A stretch of 64,000 bases of DNA from Mycolicibacterium peregrinum (GTDB lineage: Bacteria; Actinomycetota; Actinomycetes; Mycobacteriales; Mycobacteriaceae): the NCBI RefSeq assembly GCF_002102345.1, contig NZ_LQPP01000043.1, forward strand, positions 248,001-312,000. The letters run 5' to 3'. Positions 1 to 8,725 of this stretch are shown piece after piece; within the stretch, counting starts at the first letter, position 1, and every line of letters starts with the position of its first letter. The notes below the pieces were generated by a model. That model ran no database searches. It was given only the letters and a program-made list of their open reading frames with translations, and was not told the origin of the DNA. The position numbers and the translations under genes were made by a program.

Positions 1-1
1 C

Positions 2-499
2 ACCTCTGCGCAATTGCGCAAGTTCCCGTCGGTCGCGGGTACCGACACCAGTGGGCGCAGCGTGATCGCCGATGCGAACAAGGTGGCGGGCGCGTGGAAC
101 GATGTCGCGCTGTCCCCGGATGCCTCGCTGTACGCGCTCAACCGGCTGATGCCGCCGCTGGTGAAAGCGACGTCCGGCAGCGGCCTTTCGGTGCGCGCCA
201 GCATCGACCGGCTGATTCTGGGATCGATTCCCGATATCGGGTTCGGCGGTGATCCCGGATTGCACGGTCCCAAGCGCTACAACTGGCATCAGCTGGTCGG
301 CTCGCTGCAGTACACGTTGTTGCGGCTGCAGGAGCGCGTCGTCGGTCGTGGACCTTCGGTGCCGCAGATGCCGGTGATTCCCAGCCCGACCGAGCCCGGT
401 GAGATCGTCCCGGCACCCGCGGAGCCACCCCCGGGCGCGCCGCCGGCCGCTCCCGCTGAGACACCGGCGCCGGTGCCGGCGGCGGAGGTGCCGCGATGA
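2..499 (+). CDS. MceE-type Mce family protein, C-terminal part (5' end outside window)
   Basis: An open frame runs in from the left edge and stops at 497-499, so only about the last 165 codons are present. The visible part is the helical segment that follows the MCE domain, then a Pro/Ala/Glu-rich tail, as is usual for mycobacterial Mce proteins. It sits directly upstream of an mceF-like gene and overlaps it by four bases (ATGA); by standard mce operon order (A-F) it should be the mceE lipoprotein (LprK/LprN type). Such proteins form part of a cell-envelope lipid importer. The lipobox and MCE domain cannot be seen, so the E assignment rests on position. Confidence 0.8.
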   Translation, partial: TSAQLRKFPSVAGTDTSGRSVIADANKVAGAWNDVALSPDASLYALNRLMPPLVKATSGSGLSVRASIDRLILGSIPDIGFGGDPGLHGPKRYNWHQLVGSLQYTLLRLQERVVGRGPSVPQMPVIPSPTEPGEIVPAPAEPPPGAPPAAPAETPAPVPAAEVPR

Positions 500-1746
500 T
501 CAACTCGCTGGCCGACTTCGTCGTCGGCGTGGTCCGGGCCGGATACCGGCGTCGCGCCTGGCTTTCGGCCGGCGCACTGGTGATGACCCTGGTGGTGGCC
601 GGCGCTTACCTGATGATCGGGGCGCTGCGGGTCAAGCCGTTCGACTCGAGCTACCGCATCACCATCGAGCTGCCGGAATCCGCCGGCCTGCTGCCCAATC
701 AGGACGTCACATTGCGCGGTGTGCGGGTGGGGCGGGTAGAGCGACTCAACATCACACCAGCCGGGGTCAGCGCGGTCGTCAAAGTGAATTCGGCGGTCTC
801 CATCCCGAAGTCGAGCGATGTCCGGGTGTCCGGATTGTCCCCGGCCGGTGAGCAGTACATCGATTTCGCGGCGAACACGGCAGACGGCCCGTTCCTCGCC
901 GACGGCAGTGTGATCGGTCTGGGCAAGGCCACGGTGCCGGTCAGCCTGGCCCAGTTGCTAGCCGACGCCGACGGTGCGCTGGCCCAGGTCGATACCGCCA
1001 AGCTGGAAGTGATCCGCCGGGAACTGAGCATGTCGCAGGCCGGTCCGCGCAAGCTGGCCGACGTCATCGACGGCGGCACATTCCTGCTGTCCACCCTGGA
1101 TTCGGTGCTGCCCGAGACGGTCAGCGTGCTGCGCAACAGCCGCGTGGTGTTCAACCTGATGTCGGAGAAGAACGCCGGGATCGCCGTGGCATCGGACAAC
1201 CTGGACTCGTCGTTCGACGGGATCAACAAGATGCGTGAGGGCTTCCGCCGCCTGACGAATCAGACCCCGGAAGCGTTGAACTCTGTCGACAACCTGTTCA
1301 CCGACAACTCCGACACCATGGTGCAGCTGCTCGGAAGCCTCGCCAGCACTTCGCAATTGCTGTATCTGCGGGTGCCGGCCTTGAATGCACTGTTCCCGAA
1401 CTACCGCACCTCGGTGCTCGATGCACTGGGCAGCGTCATGCATGACAACGGGCTGTGGGCAACGGCGGACATCTATCCGCGCTATACGTGTGACTACGGG
1501 ACACCCCGCCGGCCACCGGCGTCGGCCGACTACCCGGAGCCCTACATGTACACGTACTGTCGCGATGACCACCCCGGTGTCCTGGTTCGTGGCGCCAAGA
1601 ATGCGCCGCGTCCGGCAGGTGACGACACCGCGGGCCCGCCGCCCGGGGCCGACCTCGGGCGCACCACCGATCCGACACCCAAGGGGCGCTACACCATTCC
1701 CACGCCCTACGGCGGCCCGACCCTGCCGATCGAACCGCCCCGCTAA
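496..1746 (+). CDS. MceF-type Mce family protein
   Basis: A 416-residue protein with an N-terminal hydrophobic anchor (about residues 25-45), an MCE/MlaD domain (about 50-130, including the GLLPNQDVTLRGVRVGRV stretch), a long helical region and a Pro/Gly-rich C-terminus. These are the features of the last Mce subunit of a mycobacterial mce operon, a component of a lipid or sterol importer driven by YrbE permeases and MceG. The start overlaps the upstream stop, indicating translational coupling. An Mce-associated protein follows after a 30-bp gap. Which mce operon this is cannot be decided from this piece. Confidence 0.9.
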   Translation: MINSLADFVVGVVRAGYRRRAWLSAGALVMTLVVAGAYLMIGALRVKPFDSSYRITIELPESAGLLPNQDVTLRGVRVGRVERLNITPAGVSAVVKVNSAVSIPKSSDVRVSGLSPAGEQYIDFAANTADGPFLADGSVIGLGKATVPVSLAQLLADADGALAQVDTAKLEVIRRELSMSQAGPRKLADVIDGGTFLLSTLDSVLPETVSVLRNSRVVFNLMSEKNAGIAVASDNLDSSFDGINKMREGFRRLTNQTPEALNSVDNLFTDNSDTMVQLLGSLASTSQLLYLRVPALNALFPNYRTSVLDALGSVMHDNGLWATADIYPRYTCDYGTPRRPPASADYPEPYMYTYCRDDHPGVLVRGAKNAPRPAGDDTAGPPPGADLGRTTDPTPKGRYTIPTPYGGPTLPIEPPR

Positions 1747-1776
1747 TCCACCCAACCTCACCCAAAGGAGATGACG

Positions 1777-2463
1777 GTGACTGTGACGACGGACAAGAAG
1801 ACCGACGACGATCAGACCGAGACCGTCGACGACGCAATCGGTATCGAAGAGACGGCCCAGGAGGTCGCCGATTCTGAGACGGAGGCTGACGCCGACGACG
1901 AAGCCGACGACGAAGCCACGGACGAAGCCAAGGCCGAAGAGGCGGCAGAGCCCGAGCCCGAATCTTCGGACGCAACGTCACGGGGCCGGCGCCGCTGGGC
2001 GCTCGTCGGGGCCGTCGCCGTCGTCGTCGCTGCCTCCCTGGCGCTTTCGGGCTTCCTCGGGTGGCAGCTGTGGCAGACCAAGCAGGTCACCCAGGCCGGC
2101 CAGCAGGCGCAGGATGCCGCGGTCAACTATGCCCAGGTGTTGACGAGTATCGACTCCAACAAGGTCGGCGAAAACTTCAACCAGGTCCTGGCCGGTGCCA
2201 CCGGTGAGTTCAAGGACATGTACTCGCAGTCGAGCATGCAGCTGCGCCAACTGCTCATCGACAACAAGGCCACCGCACACGGCGTGGTGGTTCAGTCGGC
2301 GGTTCAGTCGGCGAGCAAGGACAAGGTCGTCGTGTTGTTGTTCGTCGACCAGTCGGTGGCCAACAGCACGGTGCCCGATCCGCGGATCGACCGCAGCCGC
2401 ATCAAGATGACGATGGAGAAGGTCGACGGGCAGTGGCGTGCAAGCAAAGTGGAACTTCCCTGA
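1777..2463 (+). CDS. Mce-associated membrane protein
   Basis: The 228-residue product has a very acidic N-terminal part (Asp/Glu/Ala-rich, about residues 1-65), a short basic stretch, one transmembrane helix (about 72-95) and a C-terminal NTF2-like domain typical of mycobacterial Mce-associated proteins (Mas). GTG at 1777 is preferred over ATG at 1771 because the AAAGGAG ribosome site ends at 1770, leaving six bases before GTG and none before ATG. Mce-associated proteins are thought to stabilise Mce complexes in the envelope. It is the first gene after mceF and probably belongs to the same transcript. Confidence 0.85.
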   Translation: MTVTTDKKTDDDQTETVDDAIGIEETAQEVADSETEADADDEADDEATDEAKAEEAAEPEPESSDATSRGRRRWALVGAVAVVVAASLALSGFLGWQLWQTKQVTQAGQQAQDAAVNYAQVLTSIDSNKVGENFNQVLAGATGEFKDMYSQSSMQLRQLLIDNKATAHGVVVQSAVQSASKDKVVVLLFVDQSVANSTVPDPRIDRSRIKMTMEKVDGQWRASKVELP

Positions 2464-2472
2464 GGTATTGAC

Positions 2473-3285
2473 ATGTTGCGCATCGGCAAGCTGATCGGCG
2501 CGGCGGCCCTGGTGGCGGGCTCGACGGTGGCCATCACGGTCGCCCCGCCCGCCGCGGCGTCGGCGGCGACGTTCTGTGACGAACTGTCCGGACAGTGGGA
2601 TGGGCAGGCCTGCCACACCTCGGTGACCTCGGACCGGAAGGCGGTTCGGGACATCAAGCTGGCGCTGCCCGGTGATCTGGTGGAAAACCCCGTCGTCCGG
2701 CAGTACCTGACCAACCTGATGAACAACTGGCGCAACGCCGCGCAGAAGATGGCCCATGACAGCTTCGGTGAGGAGCAGTTCGAGATCTTCCAGCACGGCG
2801 ACGCGACGACGGCCGTTTTCCACGAGATGTACTCAGGCACGGTCGGTACCGACGCGCTCTCACACCCGAACGCGCCCATCGTCAGCGATGCCTACCGCAC
2901 CTTCACGTTCGCCGGTGGGCGGCAGGTGCAGCTGGCCGACCTGTTCAAACCGGGTGTCGACCACCGGGCCGAGATCCCGCGCCTGGGTGAGCCGTTCATC
3001 GTCGCCGCGCTCGATGCCGCACCGCCACCGCACCAGCCCGGCACCTACCCGTTTACCCCGGACCGCTGGACCCCGAACAACGTGTACTCGGGCGGCTACA
3101 AGGCCTGGGCGCTGACCCAGGACGAGCTGATCCTCTACATGCCGGACTATCCGGTCGGCCGTGATTCCCCGGTCGATTTCACCCCGGGCCGGATGCAGTG
3201 GTCGATGGACGGCGGCACAGTGCAGGCGCACATCCCGCTCTCGGCGCTCGCCCCGGTGCTGCAGCCGCAGTACGGCGGCACCTGA
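2473..3285 (+). CDS. Secreted DUF3298/RsiV-like protein, MPT64-like
   Basis: The 270-residue protein has a signal peptide (about residues 1-32, ending AAASA), two nearby cysteines in the mature N-terminus and a C-terminal region resembling the DUF3298 domain of mycobacterial MPT64 and RsiV-type proteins. It starts nine bases after the stop of the Mce-associated gene, with GAGG as ribosome site, so it is probably the last gene of the mce operon. It should be exported to the envelope or medium. Its biochemical role is unknown and the family assignment is from memory of the fold's sequence pattern. Confidence 0.72.
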   Translation: MLRIGKLIGAAALVAGSTVAITVAPPAAASAATFCDELSGQWDGQACHTSVTSDRKAVRDIKLALPGDLVENPVVRQYLTNLMNNWRNAAQKMAHDSFGEEQFEIFQHGDATTAVFHEMYSGTVGTDALSHPNAPIVSDAYRTFTFAGGRQVQLADLFKPGVDHRAEIPRLGEPFIVAALDAAPPPHQPGTYPFTPDRWTPNNVYSGGYKAWALTQDELILYMPDYPVGRDSPVDFTPGRMQWSMDGGTVQAHIPLSALAPVLQPQYGGT

Positions 3286-3286
3286 C

Positions 3287-3316
3287 GGTCAGCCCGGAAG
3301 CCGGCTGAGCCTTTCG
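3287..3316 (+). terminator. Putative terminator closing the mce operon
   Basis: Starting one base after the stop codon, GGTCAGCCCGG pairs with CCGGCTGAGCC (one bulge on each side) around a short loop, followed by a weak CTTTC tract. The position at the operon end and the hairpin support termination; the poor U-tract is normal for mycobacteria. Confidence 0.5.
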
Positions 3317-3365
3317 ATTCTTCGCGAGGCTAAAGGGTTACCCGACCCCGATTTGTTGCCAGCAT

Positions 3366-3389
3366 GAGTCGCACCAATCAGTGCGACTC
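3366..3389. promoter_or_regulatory. Perfect 9-bp inverted repeat before the ABC transporter operon
   Basis: GAGTCGCAC (3366-3374) and GTGCGACTC (3381-3389) are perfect inverse complements separated by six bases. The repeat lies 17 bp before the start codon of the substrate-binding lipoprotein gene, inside the probable 5' leader. It could be an operator or an RNA hairpin affecting ribosome access. No known riboswitch consensus was recognised around it. Confidence 0.55.
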
Positions 3390-3406
3390 CATGGGGGGCA
3401 ACGGCC

Positions 3407-4465
3407 ATGCGCCTAATCAGTTCGGTACTCACGATGCTCAGTGCACTCGTGCTGGTACTGACCGCGTGTGGCTCGTCCGGTGAGTCCGCGCGCACCGAAG
3501 ACGGCAAGACCGTGGTGCGCTATCAAGGTTGGGCTGGAGAGGTCCGATTCCAGGAACTGGCCGAGGACCTCGGCTACTACGACAAGATCAAGCTCGATTG
3601 GGTGGGGAACACCACCAGCGGGCCGCAGGACATCCAGTCGGTGGCCACCGGCGATATCGAAGTGGGTGAGGCGTTCAACGGCGCGGTGGTCAAGCTCAAC
3701 GCCGCCGGCGCTCCGATCACCTCGGTGCTCAGCTCCTATGGTGCCGACGAGGGCGAATACACCGGATACTTCGTGTTGGAGAACAGCCCGATCCGCTCGG
3801 CACGTGACCTGATCGGCAAGAAGGTCGGGATGAATACCCTTGGCGCCCATCATGAATTTCTCACGCGGGAATGGCTGGCCAAGGAGGGGCTGACGAACGA
3901 CGAGATCAAGACCGTGACTCTCACCGTGGTGCCGCCCGTCAACACCGAGCAGGCGCTGCGCGAGAAGCAGATCGATGTCGCGGCGCTCAACGGGATCTGG
4001 CGGGAGACCGCCCAGGAGCGCGGGGGGATCAGGCCGCTGTTCACCGACAAGTCCCTGTTCGGGGCGTTCAGTTACGGCACGTTTGTTGTCCGCGACGATT
4101 TCCTGGCCAAGAACCGGGACGCGGTGGCCGATTACGTCCAGGGCACCGCGCGGGCCATCCGGTGGACCCAGGTGACCCCGCGTGACGAGGTGGTCGCCAA
4201 GTTCCGCGAGATCATCGACAAGCGCAAGCGCAACGAGGACACGAAGTCGATCGAATACTGGCGCAGCTCAGGAATTCCGGTGCCCGGCGCGGTGATCGCC
4301 GAACGTGAGTTGCAGACCTGGATCGACTGGCTCGTGCGCAATGGCGAGCTCAAGGAGGGGCAGTTGAAGGCCAAGGACCTCTACACCAACGAGTTCAACC
4401 CGTACGCCAACGGAACCTACCCCGACGGCAGCGGCCCCGATGGGAAAGCGTTGGCGCACAAGTGA
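3407..4465 (+). CDS. ABC transporter substrate-binding lipoprotein, SsuA/TauA/NrtA-like
   Basis: A 352-residue lipoprotein with signal peptide and lipobox (VLTACG, Cys about residue 22), followed by a periplasmic-binding fold of the NMT1/SsuA type (ENSPIRSARDLIGKKVGMNTLG, then a typical second lobe). It delivers a ligand to the ATPase and permease encoded immediately downstream, overlapping the ATPase gene by four bases (GTGA). The flavin monooxygenase in the same operon suggests a sulfonate, sulfone or similar organosulfur or organonitrogen substrate. That substrate is inferred from context and not visible in the sequence. Confidence 0.88.
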   Translation: MRLISSVLTMLSALVLVLTACGSSGESARTEDGKTVVRYQGWAGEVRFQELAEDLGYYDKIKLDWVGNTTSGPQDIQSVATGDIEVGEAFNGAVVKLNAAGAPITSVLSSYGADEGEYTGYFVLENSPIRSARDLIGKKVGMNTLGAHHEFLTREWLAKEGLTNDEIKTVTLTVVPPVNTEQALREKQIDVAALNGIWRETAQERGGIRPLFTDKSLFGAFSYGTFVVRDDFLAKNRDAVADYVQGTARAIRWTQVTPRDEVVAKFREIIDKRKRNEDTKSIEYWRSSGIPVPGAVIAERELQTWIDWLVRNGELKEGQLKAKDLYTNEFNPYANGTYPDGSGPDGKALAHK

Positions 4466-5280
4466 GTGCACACTCCGAGAATGCGTCACCCAAGCTGAGC
4501 CTTCGGCACGTGACCAAGCAGTTCGTGATCCGTGGTGAGAAGACCCATTTCACCGCGATCCAGGACATCAGCATCGATGTGGCGGACGGCGAGTTCCTGG
4601 TGCTGGTCGGCCCGAGCGGCTGCGGCAAGTCGACGCTGCTGGACCTGTTGGGCGGACTGACCCAGCCGACGTCGGGGGAGATCCTGCTCGACGGCACACC
4701 GATCACCGGTCCCGGCCTTGACCGCGGCATCGTCTTCCAGCAGTACGCGCTGCTGCCGTGGCGCACCGCCCGAAAGAACATCGAATTCGGCCTGGAGGCA
4801 AAAGGATTACCGGCGGCCGAGCGGCGGCGGCGGGCCGAGGAGTATCTCGAGCTGGTCGGGCTGCAGGGCTTCGCCGACCGCTACCCGCATGAACTGTCCG
4901 GGGGAATGAAGCAGCGCGTCGCGATCGCCCGCAGCCTGGCGTTCGACCCGGAGGTGCTGCTGATGGACGAGCCGTTCGCCGCGCTGGACGCCCAGACCCG
5001 GGAATCCCTGCAGGATGAGCTGCTGCGGATCTGGCAGGCCACCGGCAAGACCATTCTGTTCATCACCCATGGCATCGACGAGGCGTTGTATCTCGGCCAG
5101 CGGGTCGCCGTGCTGACGTCGCGGCCGGGCCGGATCAAGAAGATCGTCGACGTCGACATCGACCGCAGCACCGACGACATCCGCTCCAGCGAAGGATTCC
5201 GGGCGCAACGCCACCACATCTGGTCGCTACTGCACGACGAGGTGGAACGCGCCCGGTCCGAGGAGGTCCAACATGTCTAG
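4462..5280 (+). CDS. ABC transporter ATPase, SsuB/TauB-like
   Basis: The 272-residue protein has all ABC ATPase motifs: Walker A (GPSGCGKST), Q-loop (FQQYALLPWRT), signature (LSGGMKQR), Walker B (LLMDEPFAALD) and the switch His (ITHGIDEAL). The family is the nitrate/sulfonate/taurine group. The GTG start overlaps the stop of the binding-protein gene, and the end overlaps the permease start by eight bases, so the three are translated as a unit. It energises import of the unidentified ligand at the inner face of the membrane. Confidence 0.92.
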   Translation: MSAHSENASPKLSLRHVTKQFVIRGEKTHFTAIQDISIDVADGEFLVLVGPSGCGKSTLLDLLGGLTQPTSGEILLDGTPITGPGLDRGIVFQQYALLPWRTARKNIEFGLEAKGLPAAERRRRAEEYLELVGLQGFADRYPHELSGGMKQRVAIARSLAFDPEVLLMDEPFAALDAQTRESLQDELLRIWQATGKTILFITHGIDEALYLGQRVAVLTSRPGRIKKIVDVDIDRSTDDIRSSEGFRAQRHHIWSLLHDEVERARSEEVQHV

Positions 5281-6130
5281 CGCCATCGCCGAAGCGCCTG
5301 CCGCGTCGTACGTCGAAACTCCAGCCCAGGCAACGACGGCACCGGAGCCCGAGCGGCGTCGTCGCCGGCTGCAGACCCTCGCGTGGCGGCTGTTGCGTCC
5401 CACCGTGGTCGTCGCCGCGTTCCTGGGCCTGTGGGAAGTGGCGCCACGGGTCGGGCTGGTGGACAAGGTCTTCCTCCCGCCGTTCTCCGAGGTCGTCAGC
5501 GCCTGGTTCACCCTCCTGGGCAACGGCCAACTGGCCGAGCATGTTTCGGCCAGCCTGTCGCGTGCCCTCATCGGCCTGGCCATCGCGATCGTCGTCAGCA
5601 TCCCGCTCGGTGTGGCGATCGCCTGGTACCGGCCGGTCGCAGAGTTCCTCAACCCGATCCTTGAGCTGTTCCGCAACACCGCCGCGCTGGCGCTGTTGCC
5701 GGTGTTCATCCTCATCCTGGGGATCGGGGAAACCTCCAAGGTGGCGCTGGTGATCTATGCGGCGTCGTTCCCGATCCTGCTCAACACCATCTCCGGGGTA
5801 CGCACCGTGGACCCCCTGCTGATCAAATCGGCGCGCTCCCTGGGGCTTTCCCCGGTCCGGCTGTTCCAGAAGGTGATCCTGCCCGCAGCAGTGCCGACCA
5901 TCTTCACCGGCCTGCGCATGGCGGCGGCCTCCTCGATCCTGGTCCTCATCGCCGCCGAGATGGTCGGCGCCAAGGCCGGATTGGGCTACCTGATCACCGC
6001 ATCGCAGCTGAACTTCCAGATTCCCAACATGTACGCAGGCATCGTCACCATCGCCCTGGTGGGCGTCATCTTCAACGGCATCGTCGTGGCAATCGAAGGG
6101 CGGCTGTCGGGCTGGCGGGCCACCAATTGA
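5273..6130 (+). CDS. ABC transporter permease, SsuC/TauC-like
   Basis: The 285-residue permease has about six transmembrane helices and a BPD_transp_1 domain with the EAA-type loop near residues 180-200 (KSARSLGLSPVRLFQKVILPAAVPTI region). The N-terminal 35 residues are hydrophilic and Pro/Arg-rich. It forms the channel of the importer with the upstream ATPase and lipoprotein. The flavin monooxygenase gene begins 13 bp after its stop. Confidence 0.92.
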   Translation: MSSAIAEAPAASYVETPAQATTAPEPERRRRRLQTLAWRLLRPTVVVAAFLGLWEVAPRVGLVDKVFLPPFSEVVSAWFTLLGNGQLAEHVSASLSRALIGLAIAIVVSIPLGVAIAWYRPVAEFLNPILELFRNTAALALLPVFILILGIGETSKVALVIYAASFPILLNTISGVRTVDPLLIKSARSLGLSPVRLFQKVILPAAVPTIFTGLRMAAASSILVLIAAEMVGAKAGLGYLITASQLNFQIPNMYAGIVTIALVGVIFNGIVVAIEGRLSGWRATN

Positions 6131-6143
6131 TCAAAGGATGTTC

Positions 6144-7481
6144 ATGACGCGACAATTTCATCTCAACGCGTTCCTCATGGGTGTGGGCCACCATGAGGCA
6201 GCGTGGCGGCACGACCGCACCGATGTGCGGAACCTGACCGACGTCAAGCACTTCCAGCGTCTGGCCCAACTCGCCGAGCGTGGCAAATTGGATTCGGTCT
6301 TCTTCGCCGACGGGCTCGCGGTGGGGCCGCGGGTGAAGCACAATACGCAGGCAATCTTCGAACCCATCACCCTGCTGACCGCGATGGCGACGGTCACCGA
6401 GCACATCGGACTGATCGCCACCGCCACGACCGGCTACATCGAGCCCTACACCCTGGCCCGTAGCTTTGCGTCGCTGGACCACATCAGCGGCGGCCGGGCC
6501 GGGTGGAACATCGTCACCTCTGCCGGCGAGGACGAGGCGGCCAACTTCGGTGTCCAGGGCATTCCCGACCATGCCGGGCGTTATCGACGTGCCGCTGAAT
6601 TCGTCGACGTGGCAACGGCATTGTGGGACAGCTGGGAAGACGACGCCCTGATCCTCGACGAGTCCACCGGAATATTCGCCGACCCGGACCGGGTGCACCG
6701 GATCGACCACGACGGCGAGCACTTCACGGTGCGCGGCCCGCTGAACTCGCCGCGGTCGGCGCAGGGACGGCCACTGCTGGTGCAGGCCGGGTCCTCGGAG
6801 TCCGGCAAGGATTTCGCCGGCCGGTACGCCGAGGCGATCTTCACCGCGCAGCGCTCGGTGGAGGACGGCAAGGCGTTCTACCGCGACGTGAAGTCCCGGG
6901 CGGTGAAGTTCGGTCGCAGCGCCGACGAGGTGAAGATCCTGCCCGGCATCGTGCCGTTCATCGGCCCCACCGAGGATGCGGCGCTCGAACTGGAACAGCA
7001 GTTCACCGACCTGATCTCACCCGAGTACTCGTTGCGTCAGCTCTCGCAGATGCTCGGAGTGGACCTGACCTCGCATGCGCTCGACGCGCCGTTGCCCGCG
7101 CTGCCTCCCATCGAGCAGATCCAGGGCCCCAAGAGTCGCTACCAACTGGTGAAGGACCTGGCCAGCAGCGAGTCGCTGACGGTGCGGCAACTGATCGCCA
7201 AACTCGGTGGCGGCCGCGGACACCGGACCTTCGCCGGCACCGCCGAGCAGGTGGCCGACAACCTGGAGCTGTGGTTCAGCGAGGGTGCCGCCGACGGATT
7301 CAACATCATGCCGCCGTATCTGCCCGGCGGCCTCGAGGATTTCGTCGAGCAGGTGGTGCCGATCCTGCAGCGGCGCGGTCTGTTCCGCACCGACTACACC
7401 GCGACGACGCTGCGCGGACATTACGGGTTGGCGCACCGACCCAGCCGTTACACGGCGACGGCGGCCGAAACCAGCGCGTGA
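6144..7481 (+). CDS. Flavin-dependent monooxygenase, NtaA/SnaA/DszA family (luciferase-like)
   Basis: A 445-residue luciferase-like (LLM) enzyme closest in pattern to the NtaA/SnaA/SoxA/DszA group, which uses FMNH2 from a separate reductase to cleave C-S or C-N bonds (DszA: dibenzothiophene sulfone; NtaA: nitrilotriacetate). Visible family marks are FADG near residue 55, SLDHISGGRAGWNIVTS and PLLVQAGSSESGKDFA. ATG at 6144 is preferred to ATG at 6138 because AAAGG ends at 6137. It probably oxidises the compound imported by the ABC system. No flavin reductase gene is in the operon. Confidence 0.85.
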   Translation: MTRQFHLNAFLMGVGHHEAAWRHDRTDVRNLTDVKHFQRLAQLAERGKLDSVFFADGLAVGPRVKHNTQAIFEPITLLTAMATVTEHIGLIATATTGYIEPYTLARSFASLDHISGGRAGWNIVTSAGEDEAANFGVQGIPDHAGRYRRAAEFVDVATALWDSWEDDALILDESTGIFADPDRVHRIDHDGEHFTVRGPLNSPRSAQGRPLLVQAGSSESGKDFAGRYAEAIFTAQRSVEDGKAFYRDVKSRAVKFGRSADEVKILPGIVPFIGPTEDAALELEQQFTDLISPEYSLRQLSQMLGVDLTSHALDAPLPALPPIEQIQGPKSRYQLVKDLASSESLTVRQLIAKLGGGRGHRTFAGTAEQVADNLELWFSEGAADGFNIMPPYLPGGLEDFVEQVVPILQRRGLFRTDYTATTLRGHYGLAHRPSRYTATAAETSA

Positions 7482-8656
7482 GCGAGGGCGTTCCGCTCCG
7501 CTCTCTGGCCACCACGGTCTTCCTGCCGTCCGCGATCTTCGGGATCGGGCAGGGCGCCGGCGCACCCGTGATCGCGCTCGTCGCCCGGGATTTGGGCGCG
7601 TCGGTGGGAGTGGCCGGGTTCATCGTCGCGCTCGTCGGCCTCGGTGCGGTGTGCGGCGACCTGCCGGCCGGACGGATGGTCGCGCGGTTCGGCGAGCGAC
7701 GGTCCATCATCGTCGGGTCCTCGCTCGGTACCGCGGGAGTGCTGCTGTGCCTGATCGCCTGGAACCCACTGGTTCTCGGCATTGGCGTGTTGCTGACTGG
7801 GTTCTCCAGTGCGGTATGGGGTTTGGCGCGGCAGAGCTATCTGGCCGAGGCCGTGGGCGTCGAGAGGCGGGCCCGCGCGATGGCGATGTTCGCCATGACG
7901 TGGCGGCTCGGCTATTTCATCGGGCCGCTCATCGGGGCCGCGGTGATCCTGGCCGTGGGGACCCACGGTGGTTTCCTCGTGCAGTTGGTCGGCATCGTGG
8001 TGTCGGGGTATCTGATGGCCCGACTGGCCGATCCGCCGCGCGCCGAGGGGGCGGTGCCCGGCGGGGCCCGACTCGCCGAGATCGTGCAAACACACCGTGC
8101 GCTGCTGGGCACCCTGGGCCTGGGGGCGCTGATGATGGGGGCGGCGCGGTCGTCTCGGGATGCGGTGCTGCCGCTGTGGGCCGATCACATCGGGCTGAGT
8201 GCCGCGACCGCCTCGGTGGTGTTCGGCATCGGGGCACTGGCCGACCTGTTGTGCTCGTATCCGTCCGGGGTGGTGATGGACCGCTACGGGCGACGGGCGA
8301 TGGCGGTGCCTTCGCTCGTGGTGATCGGTGCGTCGCTGTTCGCACTGCCGTTCGCCGCCGGGGTGATCGGTATGACGGCCGTGGCGGTGCTGATGGGTGT
8401 GGGCAACGGGCTGGGCAACGGCGTCATCATGACGTTGGGCGCGGACGTGGCGCCCACGGCCACCCGGGCCGAGTTCCTGGCGGCGTGGCGGCTCATGCAC
8501 GACAGCGGGATGTTCCTCGGGCCGCTGGCGGTCGGCGGGGTGGCCGCGGTGGCGCCGCTAGGGGTTGCGGCGGCCGCCTTGGGCGCGGTGTCGTGTGCCG
8601 GGGCGGCGACCATGCACCGGTTCATCCCGAGGTTCTCGCCGCGGTCTACCCCGTGA
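7478..8656 (+). CDS. MFS transporter
   Basis: A 392-residue, roughly 12-helix major facilitator protein with the loop 2-3 motif around GRMVARFGERRS and a related repeat at RYGRRAMAVPS in the second half. The GTG start overlaps the stop of the monooxygenase gene (GTGA), so it is the last member of the ABC/monooxygenase operon. The open frame continues upstream of 7478 into the monooxygenase gene, but that part is a shadow. It may export a product of the pathway or act as an extra importer; the substrate is unknown. Confidence 0.88.
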   Translation: MSEGVPLRSLATTVFLPSAIFGIGQGAGAPVIALVARDLGASVGVAGFIVALVGLGAVCGDLPAGRMVARFGERRSIIVGSSLGTAGVLLCLIAWNPLVLGIGVLLTGFSSAVWGLARQSYLAEAVGVERRARAMAMFAMTWRLGYFIGPLIGAAVILAVGTHGGFLVQLVGIVVSGYLMARLADPPRAEGAVPGGARLAEIVQTHRALLGTLGLGALMMGAARSSRDAVLPLWADHIGLSAATASVVFGIGALADLLCSYPSGVVMDRYGRRAMAVPSLVVIGASLFALPFAAGVIGMTAVAVLMGVGNGLGNGVIMTLGADVAPTATRAEFLAAWRLMHDSGMFLGPLAVGGVAAVAPLGVAAAALGAVSCAGAATMHRFIPRFSPRSTP

Positions 8657-8666
8657 TGCGCCGAGT

Positions 8667-8712
8667 GTGCGCTCAGATCGCGATTTCGTCGTCAAACGCG
8701 ATCTGAGTGCAC
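8667..8712. terminator. Bidirectional terminator between MFS gene and yajQ
   Basis: CTCAGATCGCG (8672-8682) and CGCGATCTGAG (8697-8707) are perfect inverse complements, extended by five outer pairs with one G-U. The hairpin lies between two convergent genes, as expected for a shared terminator. Confidence 0.7.
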
Positions 8713-8725
8713 CGTCGCGGCCGCG

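Noticed and set aside
3286..3406. Possible SAM-type riboswitch before the sulfur-like ABC operon
   Set aside because: Only a terminator hairpin and a simple inverted repeat are visible; the conserved S-box core is not recognised.
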